This document shows, one piece after another, positions 1-9,905 of a stretch of 64,000 nucleotides of DNA (positions are counted from its first letter, which is position 1; every line of letters begins with the position of its first letter). A program made the position numbers and the translations under genes. A model generated the notes under the pieces. It worked only from the letters and a program-made list of their open reading frames with translations, was not told the DNA's origin and did not search any database. Source of the stretch: Burkholderiales bacterium. GTDB lineage: Bacteria; Pseudomonadota; Gammaproteobacteria; Burkholderiales; Usitatibacteraceae. The stretch is taken from contig JAHCAK010000014.1 of NCBI GenBank assembly GCA_019634955.1, forward strand, positions 1-64,000. Reading direction: 5' to 3'.

Positions 1-2
1 TC

Positions 3-2204
3 GACTTCTGCCAGGACGGGCGCGACCGCGTGATCGAGTACGTGCGCGGCAAGTACGGCGCGCAGAGCGTATCCCAGATCGCGACCTTCGGCACGATGGC
101 CGCCAAGGCCGTCGTTCGCGACGTCGGGCGCGTGCTCGGCATGGGCTTCGGCGAGGTCGACCGCATCGCCAAGCTGATCCCATTCCAGCTCGGCATCACG
201 CTGGACGAGGCCATCGCGTCGGAGCCGCAGCTGAAGGCCCTGATCGAGGAGCAGGAGGAGGTCGGCGAGCTCATGCGGCTGGCGAAGGCCCTCGAGGGCC
301 TCACCCGCAACGTGGGCATGCACGCGGGGGGCGTGCTCATCGCGCCCGGCAAGCTCACGGACTTCGCGCCGCTCTACTGTGCCGACGGCTCCACGCAGAC
401 GGTGAGCCAGTTCGACAAGGACGACGTCGAGAAGGCGGGCCTCGTCAAGTTCGACTTCCTCGGCCTCACCACGCTCACCATCATCGCGGAGTGCGAGCGC
501 CACATCCGCGCCATGGGCCGCCCGGACTTCGACATCCAGGCGATCGCGCTGGACGACCCGGCCGCCTACCGCGTGTTCTCCTCGGGCAACACGGTCGCCA
601 TCTTCCAGTTCGAATCGCGCGGCATGCGCGACCTCATCATGCGGGCGCGGCCGGACCGGCTGGAGGACCTCATCGCCCTGAACGCGCTCTACCGACCGGG
701 GCCGATGGACCTCATCCCCGAGTTCATCGAGCGCAAGCACGGCCGGCAGCGCTGGGAGTACCTCGACCCGCGGCTCAAGGAGATCCTCGACCCCACCTAC
801 GGCGTCATGACCTACCAGGAGCACGTCATGACGATCGCGCAGGTGATCGGCGGCTACACGCTGGGCGGCGCCGACCTCCTGCGCCGCGCGATGGGCAAGA
901 AGAAGCCCGAGGAGATGGCCAAGCAGCGCGAGATCTTCCTCAAGGGCGCGACCGGGCGCGGCCTGGAGGAGTCCCGGGCGACGGTGCTCTTCGACCAGAT
1001 GGAGAAGTTCGCGGGCTACGGCTTCAACAAGTCGCACTCCGCGGCCTACGCGCTGGTGGCCTACCAGACGGCCTACCTCAAGGCCCACTTCCCGGCGGCC
1101 TTCTGCGCGGCGAACCTGTCGGCGGTCATGAACGACACCGACAAGGTGCAGGTGATCTTCGACGACGCCCGCGCCAACGGCCTCGAGGTCCTGCCGCCCG
1201 ACGTGAACGCGGGCGGCTACCGCTTCGCGCCGCTGGACGCGCGGCGCGTGCGCTACGGGCTGGGGGCGGTGAAGGGCACCGGCGAGCAGGCGATCGAGAA
1301 CATCGTGGCCGCCCGCGAGGCGGGAGGGCCCTTCCGCGACCTGGGCGACTTCTGCCGGCGCGTCGACCGGAGAATCGTGAACCGCCGCGCCATGGAGGCC
1401 CTCGTGAAGTCGGGGGCGTTCGATTCGATCGAGCCCAACCGCGCGAGCCTCGCCGCCTCCCTGGGAGCGGCCCTCGAGCTCGCGGAGAAGGCCGAGCGCT
1501 TCGCGCAGCAGACGAGCCTCTTCGGCGGGGCGGAGGAGGCCGCGGCGGAGGCCTTCGAGCTGATGCGCGTGCCCGACTGGCCGGAGCGCGAGCGGCTGCT
1601 CGCGGAGAAGCAGAGCCTCGGCTTCTACCTGAGCGGGCACCCGTTCAGCGAGTGGCAGGGCGAGATCCGCCGCGTGGCCCGCACCCCGCTCGCCGAGCTG
1701 CGGCCCGCCAACGAGCCGCAGATGGCCGCCGGCGTGATCTACGGCGTGACGATGAGGAACTCCCGGCGCGGCCGCATGGCGGTGCTCACGCTCGACGACG
1801 CCACGGCACGCCTAGAGGTGGTGGTCTTCGGCGAGCTCTTCCACGAGAAGCGCGCCGTGATCCAGGAGGACCAGGTGGTGGTGGTGCAAGGCCGCGTGTC
1901 GCAGGACGACTTCTCCGGCGGCATCCGCTTCAGCGCCGACAAGCTCATGGACCTCGCCGAGGTCCGCAGCGCCTACGCGCGCGCGCTGCGCCTGTCGATC
2001 AACGGGCAGGCCGACTCCGCGAAGCTGCGCGCGCTCCTCGCGCCCTACCTCGGCGGCCGGTGCCCGGTGGCGATCCGCTACCGCAACGCCCAAGGCGAGT
2101 GCGACATCCGCCTGCCCGACGAGTACAAGGTGAAGGTGTCGGCGCCGCTGCTCGCCTCGCTGGGCGAGTGGCTCTCCGAGCGCAACGTCGAGGTGATCTA
2201 CTAG
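3..2204 (+). CDS. dnaE: DNA polymerase III subunit alpha (C-terminal part, 5' end outside window)
   Basis: This is the C-terminal two-thirds of the replicative polymerase catalytic subunit. The frame is open from base 3, so the true start lies upstream of the window. The visible residues match the DnaE palm, fingers and tHhH region: [28 protein letters not shown], the MGKKKPEEM helix, and [14 protein letters not shown] clamp-binding-type motif (QTSLFG, around base 1515) follows. The C-terminal OB-fold lies roughly at 1700-1950, before a short tail domain. It belongs to the DnaE1 class of Proteobacteria. The stop overlaps the convergent acylphosphatase stop by four bases (CTAG). Identification is secure; only the N-terminal PHP and early palm regions are missing. 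Confidence 0.97.
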   Translation, partial: DFCQDGRDRVIEYVRGKYGAQSVSQIATFGTMAAKAVVRDVGRVLGMGFGEVDRIAKLIPFQLGITLDEAIASEPQLKALIEEQEEVGELMRLAKALEGLTRNVGMHAGGVLIAPGKLTDFAPLYCADGSTQTVSQFDKDDVEKAGLVKFDFLGLTTLTIIAECERHIRAMGRPDFDIQAIALDDPAAYRVFSSGNTVAIFQFESRGMRDLIMRARPDRLEDLIALNALYRPGPMDLIPEFIERKHGRQRWEYLDPRLKEILDPTYGVMTYQEHVMTIAQVIGGYTLGGADLLRRAMGKKKPEEMAKQREIFLKGATGRGLEESRATVLFDQMEKFAGYGFNKSHSAAYALVAYQTAYLKAHFPAAFCAANLSAVMNDTDKVQVIFDDARANGLEVLPPDVNAGGYRFAPLDARRVRYGLGAVKGTGEQAIENIVAAREAGGPFRDLGDFCRRVDRRIVNRRAMEALVKSGAFDSIEPNRASLAASLGAALELAEKAERFAQQTSLFGGAEEAAAEAFELMRVPDWPERERLLAEKQSLGFYLSGHPFSEWQGEIRRVARTPLAELRPANEPQMAAGVIYGVTMRNSRRGRMAVLTLDDATARLEVVVFGELFHEKRAVIQEDQVVVVQGRVSQDDFSGGIRFSADKLMDLAEVRSAYARALRLSINGQADSAKLRALLAPYLGGRCPVAIRYRNAQGECDIRLPDEYKVKVSAPLLASLGEWLSERNVEVIY

Positions 2205-2482
2205 GCGGTCGGGCGCTGCTCGAAGCCGCCGAATTCCCCCTCGTCCGGGGCCGACTCGACCCGGGTCACGCGGGCCGCCGGCGGGCCGCGGTGCGCCCAG
2301 GCGACGAGCGATTCGACCGCGGCGGCGGGGCCGGCGACCACGGCCTCCACCGTCCCGTCGCGCCGGTTCCGCACCCAGCCGCCGAGCCCCAGCCGGACCG
2401 CCTCCGCCTGCAGCGACCAGCGGAAGCCCACGCCCTGCACGACGCCGTGGATGCGCAGGTGCCGGCAGGCGCGCTCACTCAT
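2201..2482 (-). CDS. acyP: acylphosphatase
   Basis: Small cytosolic hydrolase of carboxyl-phosphate bonds (for example acetyl phosphate or carbamoyl phosphate), 93 residues, the usual family length. The phosphate-binding loop VQGVGFR lies at residues 15-21 with the catalytic Arg21. The second signature, [13 protein letters not shown], carries the catalytic Asn39. Its stop codon shares the tetranucleotide CTAG with the dnaE stop on the other strand. Its start overlaps the end of the upstream release-factor-like gene by eight bases, so the two are probably translated from one minus-strand message. The physiological substrate in bacteria is not settled. Confidence 0.95.
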   Translation of the reverse strand: MSERACRHLRIHGVVQGVGFRWSLQAEAVRLGLGGWVRNRRDGTVEAVVAGPAAAVESLVAWAHRGPPAARVTRVESAPDEGEFGGFEQRPTA

Positions 2483-2849
2483 CGCCGCCCACCCTGCCGC
2501 GCCCGCGCTTGGTGCGGCCGCGCAGCTTCTTCTCGCCGATGCGCCGCTCCCTGGAGGCGCGCGTGGGCTTCGTCGCCACGCGCTTCCTCGGCACGTGGTT
2601 CAGCCTTGCCAGGCGCCCGGCGAGCCTCTCGAAGGCGATGTCGCGGTTGCGGTGCTGCGAGGAGGAGTCCTGCGCGATCACCACCACGCCCGAGGGCGGG
2701 TGGAAGAGGCGCAGGGCGGACTCGGTGCGGTTCACGTGCTGCCCGCCCGGGCCGCTGGCGCGGAAGACCTCCACCACGACCTCGCGCTCGAGCGTCTCGC
2801 GATCGGTCGCGTAAGGGGGAGGGGAGAGGGGCGTGCGCCTCGTGGCCAT
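2475..2849 (-). CDS. GGQ-domain peptide chain release factor-like protein (ArfB-like)
   Basis: 124-residue protein made of a single class-I release-factor catalytic domain. The GGQ tripeptide (residues 35-37, within [10 protein letters not shown]) is the peptidyl-tRNA hydrolysis motif. The tail is rich in Lys and Arg ([15 protein letters not shown] and onward), as in ArfB/YaeJ, where the basic tail enters the empty mRNA channel of stalled ribosomes. No codon-recognition domain is present, so a ribosome-rescue or related hydrolase role is inferred rather than termination at stop codons. It lies between metG and acyP on the same strand, 24 bp after metG. It could instead belong to the less studied RF-like family found beside acyP or metG in betaproteobacteria. 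Confidence 0.85.
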   Translation of the reverse strand: MATRRTPLSPPPYATDRETLEREVVVEVFRASGPGGQHVNRTESALRLFHPPSGVVVIAQDSSSQHRNRDIAFERLAGRLARLNHVPRKRVATKPTRASRERRIGEKKLRGRTKRGRGRVGGDE

Positions 2850-2873
2850 CGCTTGCGCCGCGCGCCCGCGCGG

Positions 2874-5015
2874 CTACTTGATGCGCATGCCCGGCGTGGC
2901 GCCGGCGTCGGGGGCGAGGAGGTAGATGGAGCTGCCGTCGCCCGCGGCGAGCACCATGCCCTGGGATTCGCCGAAGCGCATCTTGCGCGGCGCGAGGTTC
3001 GCGACCATCACCGTGAGGCGCCCCACGAGGTCCTTGGGCGTATAGGCGGAGCGGATGCCGGCGAAGACCGTGCGCGTCTCGATGCCGATGTCGAGGGTGA
3101 GCTTGAGGAGCTTGTCGGCGTCCGCCACGAGCTCGGCGTCGACGATGCGCGCCACGCGCAGGTCGATCTTGCCGAAGTCGTCGATGGAGATGGTCTCGCC
3201 CACGGGCAGGACCGGCGCGGGCTTCGGCGGCTCCACGGGCTCCAGCCGGAACTCCGGCGCCTCGGGGGCGGCGGGCTTCGCGGGCTCCGGCTTCGCCTCC
3301 GACGGCGGCTCCAGCAGCTGCTCGATCTGCTTCGGGTCGATGCGCGAGAGCAGGTGCCGGTAGGCCTGCACGACGTGCCCCGGCCGCAGGGCGTTGGGCA
3401 CGTCCTCCCAGACGAGGGGCTTGGCGAGGGCGAGGAAGGCCTCGACGTCCTCGGCCACCTTCGGCAGCACCGGCTTCAGGTAGATGGTGAGGATGCGGAA
3501 GAGCTCGAGGTAGAGCGTGCAGAACCACTGCAGCGCCGCCTCCTGGCCGGGCTCCTTGGCGATCTCCCAGGGCTTCTGCTCGTCGACGTACTGGTTCACG
3601 CGGTCGGCGAGGAACATCACCTGCCGGATCGCCTTGCCGAACTCGCGGGCGTCGTAGTCGGCCGCGATCTGGTCGGCGAAGCTCCTCACCTCGAAGAGGA
3701 TGGCCGGCACCTGCTCCTCGTCGTCGGGGACCGGCGCGGCCACGTTGCCGCGCAGCTTGTGCTTGAGCTCGCGCCCGGCCGAGAGCGGCTCGTCGGAGAG
3801 GCGGCCGCCGAAGCGCTTCGAGATGAAGCCCGCGGCGCGGCTCGCGATGTTCACGTACTTGCCCACGAGGTCCGAGTTCACGCGGGCGACGAAGTCGTCG
3901 GGGTTGAAGTCGAGGTCCTCGACGCGGGCGTTGAGCTTGGCCGCGAGGTAGTAGCGCAGCCACTCGGGGTTCAGCCCCAGGTCGGCGTACTTCTGCGGGC
4001 TCACCGTGACGCCGCGCGACTTCGAGAGCTTCTCGCCGGTGAGGGTGAGGAAGCCGTGCACGTAGACGAAGTCCGGCACCTTGCGGCCGGAGAACTTCAG
4101 CATCGCCGGCCAGAAGAGGGCATGGAAGTAGATGATGTCCTTGCCGATGAAATGCACCTGCTCGACCTTCGGGTCGGCGATGTACTTCGCGAAGTCCTGG
4201 CCCTTTTTCTCGAGGTGGGCCTTCAGCGAGGCGAGGTAGCCGATGGGGGCGTCCAGCCACACGTAGAAGTACTTGCCCTTGGCGCCGGGGATCTCGATCC
4301 CGAAGTAGGGCGCGTCGCGCGTGATGTCCCAGTCGTTGAGCCCCCCGTCCAGCCACTCGCGCACCTTGTTGGCGACCTCCGGCTGCAGCCGCCCGTCCTG
4401 CGTCCAGGCCTTGAGGAACTCGACGCAGCGCGGGTCGGAGAGGCGGAAGAAGAAGTGCTCGGACTTCTTCATCACGGGGGTGGCCCCGGTGAGCGCCGAG
4501 AAGGGGTTCTTCAGGTCCGTGGGCGTGTAGACGGCCCCGCAGCTCTCGCAGGAGTCGCCGTACTGGTCCTTGGCGCCGCACTTCGGGCACTCGCCCTTGA
4601 TGTAGCGGTCCGGGAGGAACATCCCCTTCACGGGGTCGAAGAACTGCTCGATCGTCTTCGTGGCGATGAAGCCCTCGGCCTTCAGCGCCGCGAAGATCTC
4701 GCCCGCGAGCTCGCGGTTCTCGGGCGAGTGCGTCGAGTGGAAGTGGTCGAAGCTCACCCCGAAGCGCGCGAGGTCCTTGCGGTGGGATTCCGCCACCCGC
4801 GCGATGAGCTCCTCGGGCGTCACGCCCTCGGCTTCGGCCTTGAGCATGATGGGCGCGCCGTGCGTGTCGTCGGCGCACACGAAGTTCACCTTGTGCCCCT
4901 GCAGCCGCTGGAAGCGCACCCAGATGTCGGCCTGGGTGTACTCCATGATGTGCCCGATGTGGAAGGGCCCGTTGGCGTACGGAAGCGCCGTCGTGACGAA
5001 AAGCTTTCGGGGCAT
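2874..5015 (-). CDS. metG: methionine--tRNA ligase
   Basis: Charges initiator and elongator tRNA-Met in the cytoplasm; 713 residues. The class I HIGH motif is HIGH at residues 19-22 and the KMSKS loop is KLSKS at 329-333. A four-cysteine zinc knuckle (Cys143, 146, 156, 159) marks the MetG1 type. An Ala/Pro/Glu-rich linker leads to a C-terminal Trbp111-like tRNA-binding OB domain (about residues 608-713, beginning [16 protein letters not shown]), which mediates dimerisation. The frame stays open to 5132, but the N-terminal family motif [14 protein letters not shown] begins three residues after the ATG at 5015, so that start is chosen. It is divergently transcribed from apbC across about 185 bp. 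Confidence 0.96.
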   Translation of the reverse strand: MPRKLFVTTALPYANGPFHIGHIMEYTQADIWVRFQRLQGHKVNFVCADDTHGAPIMLKAEAEGVTPEELIARVAESHRKDLARFGVSFDHFHSTHSPENRELAGEIFAALKAEGFIATKTIEQFFDPVKGMFLPDRYIKGECPKCGAKDQYGDSCESCGAVYTPTDLKNPFSALTGATPVMKKSEHFFFRLSDPRCVEFLKAWTQDGRLQPEVANKVREWLDGGLNDWDITRDAPYFGIEIPGAKGKYFYVWLDAPIGYLASLKAHLEKKGQDFAKYIADPKVEQVHFIGKDIIYFHALFWPAMLKFSGRKVPDFVYVHGFLTLTGEKLSKSRGVTVSPQKYADLGLNPEWLRYYLAAKLNARVEDLDFNPDDFVARVNSDLVGKYVNIASRAAGFISKRFGGRLSDEPLSAGRELKHKLRGNVAAPVPDDEEQVPAILFEVRSFADQIAADYDAREFGKAIRQVMFLADRVNQYVDEQKPWEIAKEPGQEAALQWFCTLYLELFRILTIYLKPVLPKVAEDVEAFLALAKPLVWEDVPNALRPGHVVQAYRHLLSRIDPKQIEQLLEPPSEAKPEPAKPAAPEAPEFRLEPVEPPKPAPVLPVGETISIDDFGKIDLRVARIVDAELVADADKLLKLTLDIGIETRTVFAGIRSAYTPKDLVGRLTVMVANLAPRKMRFGESQGMVLAAGDGSSIYLLAPDAGATPGMRIK

Positions 5016-5122
5016 GAAGCCGGTGGCGAGCCTGTTAGGGGTTGGCGGGCGGCTCGGGCAGCCGCGCCCGGCGCGGCCGCGAGTGCATGTTTCGCGCTTG
5101 TGGAGCGTTGGAGTGTCGCCCG

Positions 5123-5131
5123 ATTGTAGCA
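5123..5131 (-). promoter_or_regulatory. extended -10 promoter candidate for metG
   Basis: On the minus strand the sequence TGCTACAAT forms an extended -10 (TGn plus TACAAT). It lies about 100 bases upstream of the chosen metG start, in an AT-richer patch (5121-5147) of the metG-apbC divergent gap. No good -35 is visible, which extended -10 promoters tolerate. On the plus strand the same patch offers TAAAAT at 5140-5145 as a possible -10 for apbC, also without a clear -35. Confidence 0.45.
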
Positions 5132-5200
5132 AATTGCTTTAAAATTGCGCGCTTCCCCAACCGCATCCGCCTTCGCCGCCGCGAGGGCCCTCCCGACCCC

Positions 5201-6289
5201 ATGGCCATCACCGACAAGGACGTCCTCGCCGCCCTCTCCGAGCTCATCGACCCCGTGACCGGGAAGAACTACGTGGAGGGCAAGTGCGCCCGGAACGTGA
5301 AGGTCGAGGGCGGCTCGGTCTCGCTGGACGTGGTCCTGGGCTACCCCGCGCGCGGCGTCGTGGAGCAGGTCCGCGCCCAGGTCGTCGGCCGGCTGAAGGA
5401 GCTGCCGGGCGTGGCGAGCGTGAGCGCGAACGTGCAGTCGAAGATCGTCTCCCACGCCGTCCAGCGCGGCGTGAAGCTCATTCCCGGCATCAAGAACGTC
5501 ATCGCCGTCGCTTCGGGCAAGGGCGGCGTGGGCAAGAGCACGACCGCCGTGAACCTGGCGCTCGCGCTCGCGGCCGAGGGCGCGAGCGTCGGCATGCTGG
5601 ACGCCGACATCTACGGCCCGTCCCAGCCGACCATGCTCGGCATCACCGGCCGGCCCACCTCGCGGGACGGCAAGTCGATGGAGCCGATGGAAGGCCACGG
5701 CGTGCAGGCGATGAGCGTGGGCTTCCTCATCGAGGCCGACACCCCCATGGTCTGGCGCGGGCCGATGGTCACCCAGGCCCTCGAGCAGCTCCTCACCGAG
5801 ACCCGCTGGCGCGACCTCGACTACCTGGTGGTGGACCTCCCGCCGGGCACGGGCGACATCCAGCTCACGCTGGCGCAGAAGGTCCCCGTCACCGGCGCGG
5901 TGATCGTCACCACGCCCCAGGACATCGCCCTCATCGACGCGAGGAAGGGCCTGAAGATGTTCGAGAAGGTGGGCGTGCCGATCCTGGGCATCGTCGAGAA
6001 CATGGCGATCCACGTCTGCTCGAAGTGCGGGCACGCCGAGCACATCTTCGGCCAGGGCGGCGGCGAGCGCATGTGCAAGGACTTCGACGTCGAGTTCCTC
6101 GGCGCGCTCCCGCTGGACATCGACATCCGCGAGCAGGCCGACAGCGGCAGGCCCACGGTGGTGGCCGACCCCGACGGCAAGGTGGCGGCGATCTACCGCG
6201 ACATCGCGCGCAAGGTGGCGGCCCGCATCGCCCGCCAGGCCGAGGACCGCACCAGCGTCTTCCCCAAGATCGTCGTCCAGAACACGTGA
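5201..6289 (+). CDS. apbC: iron-sulfur cluster carrier protein ApbC/Mrp
   Basis: Cytosolic P-loop ATPase that binds a bridging [4Fe-4S] cluster and delivers it to apo-proteins; 362 residues. An N-terminal MIP18/DUF59 domain spans about residues 5-85. The deviant Walker A GKGGVGKST is at 106-114, with its signature lysine at 107. The metal-binding CxxC pair is Cys274 and Cys277 (HVCSKCGH), and DADIYGPSQP follows the P-loop region. The start is placed at MAITDKDVLAAL because the DUF59 domain begins there, although the frame is open upstream. It is divergent from metG, a neighbourhood common in Proteobacteria, and is followed by dcd after 77 bp. Confidence 0.95.
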   Translation: MAITDKDVLAALSELIDPVTGKNYVEGKCARNVKVEGGSVSLDVVLGYPARGVVEQVRAQVVGRLKELPGVASVSANVQSKIVSHAVQRGVKLIPGIKNVIAVASGKGGVGKSTTAVNLALALAAEGASVGMLDADIYGPSQPTMLGITGRPTSRDGKSMEPMEGHGVQAMSVGFLIEADTPMVWRGPMVTQALEQLLTETRWRDLDYLVVDLPPGTGDIQLTLAQKVPVTGAVIVTTPQDIALIDARKGLKMFEKVGVPILGIVENMAIHVCSKCGHAEHIFGQGGGERMCKDFDVEFLGALPLDIDIREQADSGRPTVVADPDGKVAAIYRDIARKVAARIARQAEDRTSVFPKIVVQNT

Positions 6290-6366
6290 TCGCCGGCAAT
6301 TGAAAGAAGATCGGGGCGATCGTTCGAGCGGACGATCCCGCCGCCCAACTCCGTGAGCGCGAGGCC

Positions 6367-6933
6367 ATGAGTATCAAGAGCGACAAGTGGATCCGCCGCA
6401 TGGCGGCGAGCCACGGCATGATCGAACCCTTCGAGCCCGGGCAGGTGCGCCACGTGGACGGCCGGCGCATCGTCTCGTACGGCACCTCGAGCTACGGCTA
6501 CGACATCCGCTGCTCGCGGGAATTCAAGATCTTCACCAACATCAACGCCACGATCGTCGACCCGAAGGCCTTCGACGAGAAGTCCTTCGTCGATTTCGAG
6601 GGCGACGTCTGCATCATCCCGCCCAATTCCTTCGCGCTCGCGCGCACGGTGGAGTACTTCCGCATCCCGAGGAGCGTCCTCACCGTGTGCCTGGGCAAGA
6701 GCACCTACGCGCGCTGCGGCATCATCGTCAACGTGACGCCCTTCGAGCCGGAATGGGAGGGCTTCGTCACGCTCGAGTTCTCGAACACCACGCCGCTGCC
6801 GGCCAAGATCTACGCCGGCGAGGGTTGCGCGCAGGTGATCTTCTTCGAGTCGGACGAGGTCTGCGAGACCTCCTACCGCGACCGCGGCGGCAAGTACCAG
6901 GGGCAGCAGGGCGTGACGCTGCCCAAGATGTAG
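6367..6933 (+). CDS. dcd: dCTP deaminase
   Basis: Converts dCTP to dUTP, the main source of dUMP for thymidylate synthesis in many Proteobacteria. It is 188 residues, close to the roughly 190 of the family, and forms a trimer in characterised members. Diagnostic stretches include [10 protein letters not shown] near residue 40, [13 protein letters not shown] near 90-105, the catalytic-loop region [11 protein letters not shown] near 110-120 and the C-terminal [13 protein letters not shown] that closes over the triphosphate. The start at [13 protein letters not shown] agrees with the family N-terminus. It lies downstream of apbC and probably ends that transcription unit; the next gene is separated by 163 bp with its own promoter candidate. 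Confidence 0.97.
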   Translation: MSIKSDKWIRRMAASHGMIEPFEPGQVRHVDGRRIVSYGTSSYGYDIRCSREFKIFTNINATIVDPKAFDEKSFVDFEGDVCIIPPNSFALARTVEYFRIPRSVLTVCLGKSTYARCGIIVNVTPFEPEWEGFVTLEFSNTTPLPAKIYAGEGCAQVIFFESDEVCETSYRDRGGKYQGQQGVTLPKM

Positions 6934-7000
6934 CCGCCCCCGTCGGGCGCCATCCCGCACCATGCCCCTCCCGGGTAACGGGCGCTGCTACCGCAGAAAC

Positions 7001-7031
7001 TTGCGGAGCGGGGCGCGATTTGCCCTATACT
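7001..7031 (+). promoter_or_regulatory. sigma-70-type promoter candidate for the decarboxylase unit
   Basis: TATACT at 7026-7031 is a good -10. TTGCGG at 7001-7006 is a plausible -35, but the spacer is 19 bp, longer than ideal. Transcription would begin near 7038, leaving about 160 nt before the decarboxylase start. That leader holds a small open reading frame with a strong ribosome binding site. The stretch 6934-7000 shows nothing recognisable. Confidence 0.5.
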
Positions 7032-7096
7032 GCGCGCATTTTTCGCCCCGGCCCCCGGGGCGTGGCGACTCACCCGGCCGGATGAAGGAGGTCATC

Positions 7097-7213
7097 ATGA
7101 CAGGAGCGAGGAAGTACCGGAATGACGCCGCCGCCGCGCCGGCACGCGCGGCCCGTCCTTCCCGTATCGCCTCGACCTCCCGTCACGAAAGACATCGATG
7201 CCCCGAGCCGTAG
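7097..7213 (+). CDS. candidate 38-residue Arg/Ala-rich leader peptide overlapping the decarboxylase start
   Basis: A small ORF begins with ATG at 7097, five bases after a near-perfect Shine-Dalgarno (AAGGAGG, 7085-7091). It encodes 38 residues with eleven Arg or Lys and eight Ala, and stops at 7213, sixteen bases inside the decarboxylase gene. The decarboxylase ATG at 7198 has only a weak site of its own (GAAAG). Ribosomes finishing this peptide would therefore be well placed to re-initiate. This resembles the layout of regulatory leaders such as E. coli speFL, but no sequence similarity to SpeFL is claimed. It is a candidate only; a chance ORF in GC-rich DNA is possible, although such a strong RBS is less likely by chance. 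Confidence 0.4.
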   Translation: MTGARKYRNDAAAAPARAARPSRIASTSRHERHRCPEP

Positions 7214-8382
7214 TCAAGAAGCTCCGCCCCACGCCGGACTTCCCCCTCGACACCCATCCCGAAGTCAGCCTCGACTTCGGCGCCGTCAAGCAGTACCTCG
7301 CCAGGCACCCCTACCGGAAGCCGACCCTCCTCGTCGACCTGGACATCGTGCGCGCCAAGACGCGCCGCTTCCGGGCATCGCTTCCGCGCGTGCGCCCGCA
7401 CTTCGCCGTCAAGGCGAACCCGGATCCGCGGGTCCTGCGCGTCCTGATGCAGGAGGGCGCCGGCTTCGAGATCGCCTCCATCGCCGAGCTGGACCTGCTC
7501 CTGGGGCTGGGCGTGCCGGTGGCCGAGATCTTCTACTCCAACCCGATGAAGTCTCGCGCCTACCTTGAGTACGCCTCGGCCAAGGGCGTCGAGTGGTACG
7601 TCGTCGACTCCGAGGAGGAGATCCGCAAGGTGCAGTCGGTGAGGGCCGACGCGAAGCTCTACCTGCGCATCGACGCGCCCAACATCGGCAGCGACTGGCC
7701 GCTCGCGGGCAAGTTCGGCGCGCACATGAACGACATTCCCGAGCTCGTCGCCGCCGCGGTCGACTGCGGGGCCGACCTCGCGGGCGTCACCTTCCACGTG
7801 GGCTCGCAGTGCCTGAACCCGGAGAACTGGCGAGTCGGCATGGAGCGGGCGCGCAAGGTGTTCGCGGCGATGCGCCAGGCCGGCCTCAACCCGCGCCTGC
7901 TCAACCTCGGCGGCGGCTACCCCGTGCGCCACGTGAAGCCCATCCCGTCGATCGAGACGATCGCCGAGGTGATCAACCGCGAGCTGCGGCACTTCGGGCC
8001 GGAGGTCCAGGTGATCGCCGAGCCAGGCCGCTACCTCGTCTCCGACGCCGGCTACTTCATCTGCCGCGTCGTGGGCACGGCGACCCGCAACGGCCAGCGC
8101 TGGATGTACTGGGACGCGGGCGTCTTCGGCGGCGTGATCGAGACCACCGAGGGCCTGCGCTACAACCTCTACACGGACCGCGACGGCGAGCCGGTGGCGT
8201 GGAACGTCGCCGGGCCCACCTGCGACTCGGTGGACGTGGTGATGCGAGACGAGCTGCTGCCCGCCGACCTGCAGGAAGGCGACTTCATCTTCATCAAGAA
8301 CGCCGGCGCCTACACGACGGCCTACGCCTCGAACTTCAACGGCTTTCCGCTGCCCGAGGTGGCCGTCCTCGGGAGGCCCTGA
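7198..8382 (+). CDS. type III PLP-dependent ornithine/lysine decarboxylase
   Basis: 394-residue alanine-racemase-fold decarboxylase that makes putrescine from ornithine and/or cadaverine from lysine. The PLP Schiff-base lysine is Lys72 in HFAVKANPDP. The Gly-rich phosphate-binding loop is LGGGYP, near residue 240. The C-terminal cysteine of the dimer-spanning active site lies in GPTCDSVDVV, and WDAGVFGGVIETTEG precedes it. It belongs to the eukaryotic ODC-like group and is not of the large inducible type. Substrate preference between ornithine and lysine cannot be decided by eye. The start has a weak RBS and is overlapped by the candidate leader peptide, which suggests coupled translation. 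A thioesterase gene follows after 10 bp. Confidence 0.9.
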   Translation: MPRAVVKKLRPTPDFPLDTHPEVSLDFGAVKQYLARHPYRKPTLLVDLDIVRAKTRRFRASLPRVRPHFAVKANPDPRVLRVLMQEGAGFEIASIAELDLLLGLGVPVAEIFYSNPMKSRAYLEYASAKGVEWYVVDSEEEIRKVQSVRADAKLYLRIDAPNIGSDWPLAGKFGAHMNDIPELVAAAVDCGADLAGVTFHVGSQCLNPENWRVGMERARKVFAAMRQAGLNPRLLNLGGGYPVRHVKPIPSIETIAEVINRELRHFGPEVQVIAEPGRYLVSDAGYFICRVVGTATRNGQRWMYWDAGVFGGVIETTEGLRYNLYTDRDGEPVAWNVAGPTCDSVDVVMRDELLPADLQEGDFIFIKNAGAYTTAYASNFNGFPLPEVAVLGRP

Positions 8383-8392
8383 GGCCCTCGCC

Positions 8393-8863
8393 GTGGCAGG
8401 GGAGGATCGCGGCGCCTTCGAGCCCGCGGACCCGGGGTTCGAGGCCCGCACGCGCGAGAGCTTTGCCCGGCAGGGCGCCATGGCGCACCTTGGCGCCGCG
8501 CTGGGCAGCGTGCAGCCCGGCGTCGTGGAGATCGCGCTCGACTTCCGCCCCGAGTTCTCCCAGCAGCACGGCTTCTTCCACGCCGGCATCGTCGCCACGA
8601 TTGCCGACTCCGCGGGGGGCTACGCGGCCTACACGCTTTACCCGGCGGAGGACGGCGTCCTCACCGTCGAGTTCAAGGTGAACCTCATGGCGCCCGCAGA
8701 CGGCGAACGGATCGTGGCCACGGGCCGGGTGCTTCGCGCCGGCCGCACCCTCACGGTGGCGCAGTTCGACGTCCACGTGCACAAGGCCGGGAGCGCGACC
8801 CATTGCGCCACGGGCCTGCAGACGATCATGCGCATCACCGGCCGCCAGGCCGTGCGCGGCTAG
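8393..8863 (+). CDS. PaaI-family hotdog thioesterase
   Basis: 156-residue hotdog-fold protein of the PaaI/YbgC-like acyl-CoA thioesterase superfamily. The central helix motif HGFFHAGIVATIADSAGGYA (about residues 59-78) contains the catalytic-site Gly and Asp pattern of PaaI thioesterases. TVEFKVNLMAPADGERIVA is the following strand pair. The start is a GTG ten bases after the decarboxylase stop, so it is probably co-transcribed. The acyl-CoA substrate is unknown; the phenylacetate pathway is not encoded nearby, so a housekeeping CoA-recycling role is only a guess. Confidence 0.85.
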   Translation: MAGEDRGAFEPADPGFEARTRESFARQGAMAHLGAALGSVQPGVVEIALDFRPEFSQQHGFFHAGIVATIADSAGGYAAYTLYPAEDGVLTVEFKVNLMAPADGERIVATGRVLRAGRTLTVAQFDVHVHKAGSATHCATGLQTIMRITGRQAVRG

Positions 8864-8870
8864 CGGCGCC

Positions 8871-9887
8871 GTGGCGCAGGATTTCTGGGCCTCCAGCGGC
8901 TTCCGCTTCCTCGCGCGCGGGCCGGAAGGCTGGCTCGTTCCCGGCGACGACTACCTGCGGCACTTCCTCGCCCGCCCGGAGCTCGCGCCGCCGCCGGAGG
9001 CCGGCCCGGGCGAGCGCCACCTGCACGCGCGCCTCGCCGAGAAGCCCCGCCTCGCCATCGGCGAGGCGGACCTCGCGGCCGTCGAGGACCCGGACGCCCG
9101 CGAGAACTGGGTGGAGTTCCTGCGCTTCCGCGACCGCCTGCTCGCCGCGGGCTCGGTGGAGGCCTGCTACGTGGGCGAGTTCCGCCGCCCGCGGGTCGAG
9201 CTCGCGCCGCCCTTCCTCGATGCGCTCGCGCAGGCGATCGTGCGTGGGCTCCTGGACGGCCGGGCGGACCCGTGGCTCGCGCGCGCCGGCGAGCTCTTCT
9301 TCCGCCCCCAGCGCGTGAGCGTGGAGGGCGGGCAGGTGCTCGCCGCCGACGCCTCGACGATCGAGGCCTACGCCGAGACGGGCGGCTTCGGCAATGTCGG
9401 CCGGCTCCTGCGGCAGCAGCAGACCCCGGTGGCCAGCGTGAAGATGGACGTGCTCAACGGGGAGAACGCGCCGTTCTACTTCCTGCGCGACGAGCTCTTC
9501 TCCTTCCTGCTCGACCTCACGCCGGGGCGCGAGGGCGCGGCGGCGCTCGCCACGCTGCTCGGCCTCTGGGTGGGGCACCTCACCGGCGCGCGCGTCGCGG
9601 TCGAGCCGGTGGCGCGCGTCGACGACGAGCGCTGGCGCTGGCACGTCGGGCTGGACGTCGAATCCACGGCGTTGCTGAACGCGCTCTACCGGGGCGAGCC
9701 GGTGGCGGAGGAGGCGAAGGCGAGGCTCGCCGCGCTCTTCCGGCTCGCGTTCGCCGATCCCGCCGATTGCGCGCCGGAGGCGGCCGGGCGCCCCGTCTAC
9801 CTCGGCCTCGCCTTCCGCGCCGACCACCTGCTGCGGATGAAGCCGCAGAACCTCCTCGTGAACCTTCCGCTCGCCCGGTCGAGCTGA
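8871..9887 (+). CDS. DUF6352-like protein of unknown function
   Basis: 338 residues, starting with GTG seven bases after the thioesterase stop. It begins QDFWASSGFRFL and contains a conserved-looking block, DVLNGENAPFYFLRDELFSF, near residues 194-213. This matches my recollection of the DUF6352 family in betaproteobacteria, but the family assignment is from memory and moderate. There is no signal peptide, no clear membrane segment and no recognised catalytic motif. The protein is acidic and Ala/Leu-rich, probably cytoplasmic. Tight spacing on both sides places it in the decarboxylase-thioesterase transcript. Function unknown. Confidence 0.7.
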   Translation: MAQDFWASSGFRFLARGPEGWLVPGDDYLRHFLARPELAPPPEAGPGERHLHARLAEKPRLAIGEADLAAVEDPDARENWVEFLRFRDRLLAAGSVEACYVGEFRRPRVELAPPFLDALAQAIVRGLLDGRADPWLARAGELFFRPQRVSVEGGQVLAADASTIEAYAETGGFGNVGRLLRQQQTPVASVKMDVLNGENAPFYFLRDELFSFLLDLTPGREGAAALATLLGLWVGHLTGARVAVEPVARVDDERWRWHVGLDVESTALLNALYRGEPVAEEAKARLAALFRLAFADPADCAPEAAGRPVYLGLAFRADHLLRMKPQNLLVNLPLARSS

Positions 9888-9905
9888 GCGGAAAGCCCGG
9901 GTAAA

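Noticed and set aside
2451-5129. An 892-codon plus-strand open frame
   Set aside because: Antisense to metG and the release-factor-like gene; metG is certain from its motifs.
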